Of a stretch of DNA of 64,000 bases, positions 6,999 to 14,460 are shown one piece after another. Numbering within the stretch: position 1 is the stretch's first letter; each line of letters starts with the position of its first letter. Source of the DNA: a virus; the IMG/VR virus record IMGVR_UViG_3300037521_000345, positions 35,004-99,003 of that record. The stretch is one strand, 5' to 3'. The position numbers and the translations under genes were made by a program. A model generated the notes under the pieces. That model had not been told where the DNA came from. It saw only the letters and a program-made list of their open reading frames with translations, and did not search any database.

Positions 6999-8510
6999 GT
7001 GCCAGGAGAGTTAGGATTAATTGATTCAGGTATATTGCAGTTTGCTCCAAAGGGAGCTTATTATGAAGGAAAAGATGAGCAATATAATGCCATCAATAGC
7101 ATGTGGGAAAGTCTATTTAAATATGATAGAACTTTATTTTCTTTGCTAATGTTGTTAAATGGAACAGGTTTTGCAAAGGGATCAATGTCTCACATCTTAT
7201 TATCGAATCCATTAGAGGAATCCAAACTTCCAGTATTAGATAACCTACCTTCCCATTTTGAGAAGGATATTATAAACTATGCTCTTTATAAGGAGAGAAC
7301 TCCAAGAGCATTGAAAAATTTATTAATGTTAACAGGAGCAGAAGGGCACAGTAAAGTTAATAATTCTAGAACAAGAAAAATGATTTTAGAATTTATATTC
7401 AATCGAGATAATAATAATCTTGATAATCTTGCTGTGAATTATAAAGGCAAACTTCAAACGCTGATTACACATGCTCTTGGAAAACAAGATCTAGCAAAAA
7501 TTCTTGGTGGTGACAAAAAATCATTTGAAAAATTCATTGGAAAATATAATAGACATTCTTTTCCTGTAGTTCTTCATATATTCAATATGGATATTCCAAC
7601 TGTGGGAGCTTACTTTCCAATGATTGAAAAATATTATAAACTTCGAAACGCAGCACAAGAGAAAAATATTACAGAATTTAAAAAATTAATGAAGGGCATG
7701 CCAGAAAGAACAGTCATGGGTATGAGGAATTTATATAAAGTTAACATTCCTATATCTGAATTAAAAGATGAAACTACCAAATCACAAAAGGATAGAATTC
7801 AAGGACAGGCAGCAGCTAAAAGAGCTGGAACAAAGATAGATATTGATTATAAAAAACAAGATATCTATGACTTATTTAAATTTCTATATTTTAAAATCAA
7901 AAACAATGATGGTGAGGATTTTAATAAAATATTATATGCCATTGATCACGTTGCAGGCAAACTTCCTAAAATAGATATTGGAGAATGTGTAGTAGTTATG
8001 GATGCTTCACATTCAATGATGGGAAGTGATGAAAGACCAATGCATCCATTTCTAACTGGACTATCTATTACTGCAACTCTCAAAAATATAAGAGAGTATA
8101 TATATGTTGGAGGAGAAACAGCTAAAATGGAAGGTAATGATTTTCCAGAAATTGTAGTTCCTTGCAATAGTACAGATTTATGGAGAGGATTGATCAAAGC
8201 TGTTAAAACAGGTGTTGAAAATATAGTTATCATTTCAGATGGTTATGAAAACACCATCAAAGGAATGTTCAAACACGTATATGATCACTTAAAAAAGAAT
8301 GGATATAAGTTCAAAGTAACTCATATCAATCCTGTATTTTCAGCTTCATCTGTTAATGGTTCAACAAGAAAATTAGCAGATGATATTAAATCTATGCCAG
8401 TAGGAAACTATAAGTATTTAGAAACAGAAGTTATTTTTTCTAGACTTGTAGAGGATAAGGAAATGGTTAAAAAAATATTAATCTCAAAATATAGAAATTT
8501 ACTTCAATAA
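6999..8510 (+). CDS. TROVE/vWA-domain protein, Ro60-like RNA-binding protein
   Basis: 503 residues, GTG start chosen because AAAGGAG lies seven bases upstream. The first roughly 300 residues look like a helical-repeat TROVE domain ('RKMILEFIFNRDNNNLDNLA' around 125-145). The C-terminal third is a von Willebrand A domain with the MIDAS motif DASHS near residue 335 and a later 'IIISDGYEN'-type strand. Ro60 proteins bind Y RNAs and misfolded RNAs and take part in RNA quality control; some mycobacteriophages are known to carry them. The adjacent upstream array of hairpin RNAs supports the call. TROVE assignment is by pattern, not a search; a different helical-repeat/vWA protein is the alternative. 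Confidence 0.72.
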   Translation: MPGELGLIDSGILQFAPKGAYYEGKDEQYNAINSMWESLFKYDRTLFSLLMLLNGTGFAKGSMSHILLSNPLEESKLPVLDNLPSHFEKDIINYALYKERTPRALKNLLMLTGAEGHSKVNNSRTRKMILEFIFNRDNNNLDNLAVNYKGKLQTLITHALGKQDLAKILGGDKKSFEKFIGKYNRHSFPVVLHIFNMDIPTVGAYFPMIEKYYKLRNAAQEKNITEFKKLMKGMPERTVMGMRNLYKVNIPISELKDETTKSQKDRIQGQAAAKRAGTKIDIDYKKQDIYDLFKFLYFKIKNNDGEDFNKILYAIDHVAGKLPKIDIGECVVVMDASHSMMGSDERPMHPFLTGLSITATLKNIREYIYVGGETAKMEGNDFPEIVVPCNSTDLWRGLIKAVKTGVENIVIISDGYENTIKGMFKHVYDHLKKNGYKFKVTHINPVFSASSVNGSTRKLADDIKSMPVGNYKYLETEVIFSRLVEDKEMVKKILISKYRNLLQ

Positions 8511-8527
8511 AGGGAGGATCCAAAAAT

Positions 8528-9499
8528 ATGTCAATATTGAAAACATTAGGATTTACAAATCTTAATGCTGGAACCGTTCAAGTTGTGGATGAAATGACAG
8601 TAGTGCCCTTAATTAGTGAAGATTTAGGACAAGTTGCTGAACCATTTTCATTGAAATTCAGACGAACAAACACTTATGGTTCCATGATTTATGAGAATTT
8701 AGATAAGGAATCTCCTGCGATCATTCCCAATAATATTATGGTGAGAGGATTGAGTGCACAGGATCACGCAATGGCAGGATCAGGAGTGGTTAAAGCTGAA
8801 AAATCAAAAACATTCAATAATGCTTGCTGTATTGAATCAAGTCAAGGTGGATATCTAGGTGAAGAAAATAATGAATATGATATCTTGCCTGTTCAGCTTC
8901 GTAAGAAACTTATTCCATTAGATATAAGAAATAAAAAAAGTTATGATAAATTATGGCCAGAAATTACAGCATGGTTGAAAGGTACTATTGATGTATCTCC
9001 TCGTTTCTCAAGTGCCCATCTAAGATATTTCTATGATGATCCTGAAATAAAGAAATCTCTTGAAACATTCTCCGCTGAATTTGAACCTGTATTAAATCAA
9101 ATCGGTGCTATTATATTATTTACAGATAACATTGTTGGTATAGAAGTTATGCCAACTCTTTCACATTGGTATTATTACTGGAAATTATTAATTCGTGGAT
9201 GTTATGGAGCTGAATTATTAAGACGTAAAAAATTAAATATAATTAAACCAGCTAAATTGAAACTTCCAAAACTTCCAAAAGATATTGATCAGATATCTTT
9301 AGTTGGCGATACTTATACAGATGGTATTCGTCAAAACATTATTAAAAAATTAGACACTATTAATTTGAAAACAACTTCAACTATTATAGAAAAAGTTGAA
9401 GATATTAATATTATATTATTAAACAGTGAATCAGGTGGTAGCGGTGGAGATTTGATTACTCAAAAAGATAAACCAATATATCTTTCTATAGTGATGTAA
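8528..9499 (+). CDS. Ro60-linked companion protein, 323 aa (possibly ARPP-1/DUF6569-like)
   Basis: Follows the Ro60-like gene by 17 bases with AGGGAGGA before the ATG, so cotranslated. Residues about 60-115 have the pattern '...QDHAMAGSGVVKAEKS...CCIESSQGGYL', similar to what I recall of ARPP-1-type domains, which occur in prokaryotic conflict and stress operons; this resemblance is weak. A Gly/Ser-rich tail (SGGSGG) precedes the C-terminus. No membrane segment. The role is unknown; context suggests it acts with the Ro60-like RNP. Confidence 0.6.
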   Translation: MSILKTLGFTNLNAGTVQVVDEMTVVPLISEDLGQVAEPFSLKFRRTNTYGSMIYENLDKESPAIIPNNIMVRGLSAQDHAMAGSGVVKAEKSKTFNNACCIESSQGGYLGEENNEYDILPVQLRKKLIPLDIRNKKSYDKLWPEITAWLKGTIDVSPRFSSAHLRYFYDDPEIKKSLETFSAEFEPVLNQIGAIILFTDNIVGIEVMPTLSHWYYYWKLLIRGCYGAELLRRKKLNIIKPAKLKLPKLPKDIDQISLVGDTYTDGIRQNIIKKLDTINLKTTSTIIEKVEDINIILLNSESGGSGGDLITQKDKPIYLSIVM

Positions 9500-9666
9500 T
9501 GGATAATCAAGAACTTGAGAGACTAATCAAAAAAATAAGGAGAAGATTAGTGGCATTTATACAAAGTCCATCTACTGCTCCTAAAATCATCGTCGCTATC
9601 GCTCAAGCGTGTGGAATAAAAATCCCACTCGAAGTTGAGAAGAAATACGATTCTAAAGAATCCTAA
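9499..9666 (+). CDS. small basic protein, 55 aa
   Basis: The ATG overlaps the previous stop (TAATG), giving a 55-residue product with an N-terminal basic helix ('RLIKKIRRRLVAFI') and a charged tail. Not recognised. The tight coupling to the preceding gene supports that it is translated. Its basic helix would suit RNA or DNA binding, but that is only composition. Confidence 0.5.
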   Translation: MDNQELERLIKKIRRRLVAFIQSPSTAPKIIVAIAQACGIKIPLEVEKKYDSKES

Positions 9667-9670
9667 AAGA

Positions 9671-9713
9671 ACCACCCTGATTGTTTCGATGATCTGTGGT
9701 ATTCGCTTTTAGT
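9671..9713 (+). repeat. diverged direct copy of the hairpin arm at 9743
   Basis: ACCACCCTGATTGTTTCGAT and the following bases up to CTTTTAG resemble the left arm of the 9743-9861 hairpin (GCACCCCTGTCATTTCGGTG... to GCTTTTAG). Differences are spread over the element, so it is an old copy. Its own ends ACCAC/GTGGT can pair. Confidence 0.5.
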
Positions 9714-9740
9714 CTTTATGGTTCATATGAACCCTAAAAG
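9706..9740. other. palindrome with flanking stem
   Basis: A perfect 14-base palindrome GGTTCATATGAACC (9720-9733) sits between CTTTTAG (9706-9712) and CTAAAAG (9734-9740). It could be an operator for a dimeric regulator or part of a transcript fold joining the two repeat copies. Confidence 0.4.
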
Positions 9741-9742
9741 AC

Positions 9743-9861
9743 GCACCCCTGTCATTTCGGTGACCTGTGGTATTTGCTTTTAGTTATTAATTTTAGTTAT
9801 TAATTTAACTATTATTAAGACTATTAGCAAATACCACAGGTCATTGGAATGGCAGGGGTGC
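9743..9861 (+). ncRNA. 36-pair RNA hairpin in the 9667-9914 intergenic region
   Basis: Bases 9743-9778 pair with 9826-9861 over 36 positions around a 47-base AT-rich loop that itself holds a tandem TTAGTTATTAATTT repeat. All four positions that are not Watson-Crick are G-U or U-G when read as plus-strand RNA (they would be A-C mismatches on the other strand). This is the pattern of selection on an RNA helix transcribed rightward. No T-run follows closely. It lies after the Ro60 operon and before the gene at 9915; no coding frame is evident in this gap. Confidence 0.62.
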
Positions 9862-9914
9862 TATTTAATCTTCTGTTTTGTTGTTCTAAATTTTTTTACA
9901 TTGGGAGCTAATTA

Positions 9915-10514
9915 ATGAGTTTATTAAATGATAGATACATGCGAAGAGTTTCAACTGAAAGATATATTGAACAATTAGGAGCAGAGGTTTATCCTGTTGC
10001 ACTTATTAAATTTTTATTAAATAAAAGAAGAATTATGAGTTATTTTTTGGAAGCAATAGATCAAAATTTCAATCCAAAGTTTAAATTCGATTTAGATACC
10101 GAGAATTGCGAAGGATGTAAAATGAGAAAAGATGAAGGACTACTTTGTCGCCAACATACATCAATTCGTAGAGTGTTGAATGCTAATTCAGTTGCATTTG
10201 ATTTGGATACATATACTTATCTTTATCAAAATGAAATCTATCGAATGATTGAAAATAAATTAGTAATTATTTACTGTCCACATCCTAAATTAATATCAGG
10301 AGACATAACAGATTCAAAAGTAAGAAGGATAAATCCTATAACAGTTGAGGATCCAAAATTACAAAATCTTCCAATATATAATAAAGTTTGTAATTTTATA
10401 TCATCAGAATTATTAGATGTACATATGAGTTGTTGGTTTAATAATGAATTTACAATAGTGACAATACCCGCAGATAGACATGGGCAAAACTGGTGCCTGT
10501 TTCCAAACAGGTAA
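9915..10514 (+). CDS. hypothetical protein with a Cys/His site, 199 aa
   Basis: Not recognised. GGGAG is placed before the ATG. Around residues 56-73 it has 'CEGCKMRKDEGLLCRQH', a likely zinc site of C-x2-C-x(9)-C-x2-H type. The rest is mixed alpha/beta with no membrane segment. It opens a run of small zinc-site proteins leading to the MoxR/vWA pair. Confidence 0.7.
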   Translation: MSLLNDRYMRRVSTERYIEQLGAEVYPVALIKFLLNKRRIMSYFLEAIDQNFNPKFKFDLDTENCEGCKMRKDEGLLCRQHTSIRRVLNANSVAFDLDTYTYLYQNEIYRMIENKLVIIYCPHPKLISGDITDSKVRRINPITVEDPKLQNLPIYNKVCNFISSELLDVHMSCWFNNEFTIVTIPADRHGQNWCLFPNR

Positions 10515-10538
10515 AACTTAATAGGAGGAAAGAGAACT

Positions 10539-11495
10539 ATGACTGGATTTGAAGAGTATGGAGAATTACAAGGAGTTGGATTTCAAGGACAAACAGAATC
10601 AATACCACCAGAAGAAGAATTTTTCAAGAGTATTTACATTGCTGGTATTACAAGAAAGAATCATATTAATATAGAAGAAATAGCAGGTAAAATACAAATT
10701 AGAGGATTGGAATATAATCTAACTGAAGTTAATATGATTATTACTCATACAAAACCAATACTTGTTAGAGAACCAGAGAAAGGAACTAGAGATATGTTCT
10801 CTTGCTTCTCATATAAGAATGGTCCTGCACCATGGTTTGGAACAACTCAACTTGAAGATGGAAGACCAAGACCTTGTCCTGCAACAGCTTCCGAAAGAGC
10901 TCTCGTTGATTTCTGTGCTCCTTGTAGAGGACAAATTCTTGTTGCAGGAGTTTATTGTAATCCTGATGGAACACCAGCTACAGATTCAGAAGGAAAACCC
11001 ACATTTATATTTCTAAGGGGTAAAGGGGTAAAGTATGGAAATATATCAGGTTATCTTGATGAAATGTATAAATTAGAATTATCTCCTATTTTTGAACCTG
11101 TTACAGATCAGAGTCAAGAATTTGAAAGAGTAGTTGTGAATAATAAACGTCACGTCACTCGAATTACAATGGGACAAACCACTACAAGATATGGTGATAA
11201 AAATGTTTTTGTATTAGAAAAAGGTCCTAAATTAGATAATCAATCTGTAATGAATGTATTAGACGTTACTAAAAAGACTATGGAAAAGTTTAATGAAAAA
11301 TTTGACTGGAGTAAAAAACGAAAACCAGCAAGACCTGATGGTGTTCTAGCAATGGATGCTCCAGAAACGGATCATACAGCTCCTGATGAATCAAATACTG
11401 CTGATCCAAAATCTACAGAACAACCTGCTGAAACATCTGCTGAAACACCTCCACCTTCAGAAAAAACATTTAGCTTTGATAAAATTGAGTTTTAA
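10539..11495 (+). CDS. hypothetical protein with acidic tail; possible single-stranded nucleic acid binding protein
   Basis: 318 residues. The central part has a cysteine cluster (C near 88, then 'RPCPATASE' and 'FCAPCRG' around 113-130, later 'VYCNPDG'). The C-terminal 60 residues are Pro/Thr/Glu-rich and disordered, ending in 'FSFDKIEF'. A disordered acidic linker ending in an acidic/aromatic tip is the layout of single-stranded DNA binding proteins such as SSB and T4 gp32, and this gene composition suggests good expression. I could not recognise an OB fold, so the role is a guess. Confidence 0.7.
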   Translation: MTGFEEYGELQGVGFQGQTESIPPEEEFFKSIYIAGITRKNHINIEEIAGKIQIRGLEYNLTEVNMIITHTKPILVREPEKGTRDMFSCFSYKNGPAPWFGTTQLEDGRPRPCPATASERALVDFCAPCRGQILVAGVYCNPDGTPATDSEGKPTFIFLRGKGVKYGNISGYLDEMYKLELSPIFEPVTDQSQEFERVVVNNKRHVTRITMGQTTTRYGDKNVFVLEKGPKLDNQSVMNVLDVTKKTMEKFNEKFDWSKKRKPARPDGVLAMDAPETDHTAPDESNTADPKSTEQPAETSAETPPPSEKTFSFDKIEF

Positions 11496-11515
11496 AATAG
11501 AGAGGAATCATTCTA

Positions 11516-11881
11516 ATGAAAACGTTTGAATTAAAATGTGAATGTGGAATGATAATAAAAGAATTAAGTGTTTCAATTATAAAAAAATATAGATCAGATT
11601 TTATTATACAAGATGGAATTGGTGATAGAAATGCAGATCGTCTTGTCTCTTTATTTGGAAAAAATTCTTTTTTAGATACTTTCCTCTATGAAGAAGGTAG
11701 AGAATATTTTAGTGGAGGAGTAAATAAAATAATGTATAACTGTAAGATCTGTGGCGAAGTTACAATAAATGAACATGATACTCCAAACATAAATGATTTT
11801 ATTAGAGATTCTGAATTTATATTTTTTGGGGATGATATTAAAGAATTTTCATATGGAAAATTAAAAATAAATAAACTTTAA
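11516..11881 (+). CDS. zinc-ribbon-like hypothetical protein, 121 aa
   Basis: An N-terminal CECG (residues 8-11) and a later 'CKICGE' (about 76-81) make a plausible four-Cys zinc ribbon enclosing a 65-residue insert. No catalytic motif. RBS GAGAGGA precedes the ATG. Not assigned to a family; it stands just upstream of the AAA+ gene. Confidence 0.65.
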   Translation: MKTFELKCECGMIIKELSVSIIKKYRSDFIIQDGIGDRNADRLVSLFGKNSFLDTFLYEEGREYFSGGVNKIMYNCKICGEVTINEHDTPNINDFIRDSEFIFFGDDIKEFSYGKLKINKL

Positions 11882-11908
11882 TTAAACTTTGTATCAAGGA
11901 GAGTTTGA

Positions 11909-13129
11909 ATGCCAAGTCAAAATACCCCAGTACAAGAACAAAAATATTATGAAAAACTAAATATTTCGGTCCTCTCTATTAGTCGAATTAAAGAATTACT
12001 TAAAGATGATATTAAATCAACTCTGATTTGTTGGCAACAAGGAAGAGATGTTGATAGACAATGCTATCGAATTATTGGACCAGCAGGTGTTGGAAAGACT
12101 CAAATATGCTATCAAATAGTTGAAGAACTATCAGAAGAAGTGGGTATTCCATTTCAACTTATTATGATAAAAGCTCCCGTTCTATCAAGGGATGATTTTA
12201 TAATTCCATTTCCTGTTATTAATAATGGAAATGAAAAATTCAAAATGTTGTATTCAGACTTCGTTCCAGAAGGTGATGATACATATGGTTTGTTTGTCAT
12301 AGATGAGTGTGGTCGTGGCGATCATGCATTACAACAATTATTATGGCAAGTTCAAAATGAATATTCAATTCATAGATATGACTTTCCAAAACATTGGTTT
12401 GTTATATCAATTGATAATCCAGATGACTCTGAATATTCAATGGATATTATTGAGGATGCTGCAGGTCTTCGTCGAAATCTTCACGTTTATACAGAAGTAA
12501 GTGCTAAAGATTTTCTTGACTATGCTATTAAAAAAGATTTTCATCCATTTGTCATTGAGTATATTCAGACACATCCAGAAAGAGTTTATGATTGGCAATC
12601 CCAAAAGGTTGGTGCAGTTTATGCTAATCCTGCAAGTTGGGAAAAGATTTCAGATCATCTCTGGAAAATGGAAATAGCACATGGAAAAATAGATTTTGAT
12701 AAGTTTGAACCTAAAGCTTCTGGTTTAATTAACACTAATCAAACTCGATTATTTTTAGAATTTGCAAGAGATAAACGAGATATTAATCCAAAAGATATTT
12801 TCTATAATTTTAATAAAGTAGAAAAACAGATAAAGAATCTTATTAAAAATAACGATAATTCTAAACTTGGTGAACTAATGACAAGTTTTGGAACCTTTAT
12901 GGTTACCACAATGCCTTCCTATCAAAGTGATAATCTAAAAAATGTTATTGAATTTCTATTATTAATGCCTGTTGATACAGCAGCATTGTTTATGTCTCAA
13001 ATAGATCAATATGAAAGATCATCAAAATCATTTCAATACATGACAAAACTCCACGTAATATTGACTCAAAAATCACATAAATACAAAAGAGAATTCTATG
13101 ATCCACTGGTTGGACTTGGACTAGAATAA
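11909..13129 (+). CDS. MoxR-type AAA+ ATPase
   Basis: 406 residues. Walker A GPAGVGKT at 57-64, Walker B 'LFVIDECGR' near 130, and the sensor/arginine region with 'ISIDNPDD' and 'AGLRRNLHVYTEVS' resemble MoxR/RavA-type ATPases. MoxR ATPases act as chaperones for vWA-domain partners, and such a partner is encoded 21 bases downstream, so the two probably form one complex. No protease or membrane domain is seen. The C-terminal half is helical and not recognisable. Confidence 0.82.
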   Translation: MPSQNTPVQEQKYYEKLNISVLSISRIKELLKDDIKSTLICWQQGRDVDRQCYRIIGPAGVGKTQICYQIVEELSEEVGIPFQLIMIKAPVLSRDDFIIPFPVINNGNEKFKMLYSDFVPEGDDTYGLFVIDECGRGDHALQQLLWQVQNEYSIHRYDFPKHWFVISIDNPDDSEYSMDIIEDAAGLRRNLHVYTEVSAKDFLDYAIKKDFHPFVIEYIQTHPERVYDWQSQKVGAVYANPASWEKISDHLWKMEIAHGKIDFDKFEPKASGLINTNQTRLFLEFARDKRDINPKDIFYNFNKVEKQIKNLIKNNDNSKLGELMTSFGTFMVTTMPSYQSDNLKNVIEFLLLMPVDTAALFMSQIDQYERSSKSFQYMTKLHVILTQKSHKYKREFYDPLVGLGLE

Positions 13130-13150
13130 AACTAATATAAAGGAGTCAGT

Positions 13151-14431
13151 ATGCCAGGTGAACAAACACACCAACGATTTAAAGAGTTATTTGCAAAATT
13201 TGTTCTCAAGTATAATTACTGGGGGTATTTGTTTTCCAGAATAAGAAGAAAACCATCTGAAAATATTCCATCCATTATGGGAGTAGCTCCTGAAATGGAT
13301 GGAACTATAACTTTATGGTATCATCCTAAGTTAGTTGATGGAACAGATGAAAAGAATCTCACAAAAATTCTTGAGCACGAAGGTATGCATTTATTAAATA
13401 AACATATAGCAAGATTAATAAGAATTATTGCAGATGAAACAGATATAACTAAATTACATATTAAAATAGATTTATGGAATCTAGCAGCTGATGCTGCCTC
13501 TAATCACCAAGCACAATTTGAAGATGATCTTATTGTAGATGGAGAACCTTGGCCACTTATATTTCCAGCAAGTATAGGACTTCCAGAAAATAAAACTGCT
13601 GAATTTTACTATTATGAGTTATTAAAAAAGAATAAAGACGACATGGAAAAATTTGCAAAGGAAATGAAAAAGATATTTAAAATATTAGATAGTCATTCAG
13701 AATGGTCAAAAGGTTTATCAAAAGCTGGTGATCCAAGCACTTTATCAAGAAAGATAGATAGTTTTATTACAGATATTATAAGAGAATCTGTTAAAAGTTT
13801 TTCAAGAGATAAAGGAAATTTGCCAGCACATATACGTGAGTTAGTTGAGCAAGCATTAGGACCTCCAAAGGTTCCATATTATGCTCTTATTAAAAAACTT
13901 ATTAAAGGAAGCAGATTATCTAAATTCAAAAGGTCACATACAAAAGTTAATCGAAAGAGAGGTTATGTATTTGTAATTGGAACAAAGGATGGTATACCAG
14001 AAATCTCACCTTTTCCAGGAAGAACTAGAGACTTTACATTCAAAATAGGTATCGTGATTGATACATCAGGAAGTATGACAATAGAATGGATTGCAGAAGG
14101 TCTCTCTGGAGTCAAAAATATATTAGAAAAAGATAGACACTGTCATGTTACAGTGATGCAAGTTGATACAGTAGTTGAAAGTGAGTATCAACCCAAGAAA
14201 ATTAGAGATATTAGATTTGAAGCAAAAGGAAGAGGTGGAACAGAATTATATCCTGGTTTGAAAAGATGTAGAGAATTAGAAGTTGATGTCTGCCTAGTAT
14301 TTACAGATGGACATTGTGAAAATATAAATACAATACCTCGAAAGTTATTACCAAAAAAAATCATTTGGGTTATAACTCCAAGTGGAAGTCCAGATAAAAT
14401 TAATAAAACTGGATATGTAATAAGAATTTAA
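13151..14431 (+). CDS. vWA-domain protein with N-terminal metallopeptidase-like domain (DUF2201-like)
   Basis: 426 residues. N-terminal domain has H76-E-G-M-H80, a HExxH zinc-peptidase motif, followed by helices, as in the putative metallopeptidase domain that is often fused to VWA-like domains. The C-terminal domain has the MIDAS motif 'DTSGSM' near residue 303 and 'VFTDGH' further on. Together with the MoxR ATPase it makes the classic MoxR-vWA pair. Whether the peptidase is active cannot be told. A second vWA protein, the Ro60-like one, is encoded 5 kb upstream, so the ATPase might serve both. Confidence 0.8.
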   Translation: MPGEQTHQRFKELFAKFVLKYNYWGYLFSRIRRKPSENIPSIMGVAPEMDGTITLWYHPKLVDGTDEKNLTKILEHEGMHLLNKHIARLIRIIADETDITKLHIKIDLWNLAADAASNHQAQFEDDLIVDGEPWPLIFPASIGLPENKTAEFYYYELLKKNKDDMEKFAKEMKKIFKILDSHSEWSKGLSKAGDPSTLSRKIDSFITDIIRESVKSFSRDKGNLPAHIRELVEQALGPPKVPYYALIKKLIKGSRLSKFKRSHTKVNRKRGYVFVIGTKDGIPEISPFPGRTRDFTFKIGIVIDTSGSMTIEWIAEGLSGVKNILEKDRHCHVTVMQVDTVVESEYQPKKIRDIRFEAKGRGGTELYPGLKRCRELEVDVCLVFTDGHCENINTIPRKLLPKKIIWVITPSGSPDKINKTGYVIRI

Positions 14432-14460
14432 TAATTATTTAACGGGAGGATTTGGATAGA

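Noticed and set aside
9743-9861. Insertion sequence ends or MITE
   Set aside because: There is no target-site duplication visible and no transposase nearby; all mismatches between arms are G-U compatible, which points to RNA.
10762-11016. 84-codon plus-strand frame inside the 10539 gene
   Set aside because: Shadow frame of a well-supported gene, no ribosome binding site of its own.
14452-14460. TTG start for topoisomerase B three codons upstream
   Set aside because: It lies one base after the Shine-Dalgarno; the ATG at 14461 has correct spacing.
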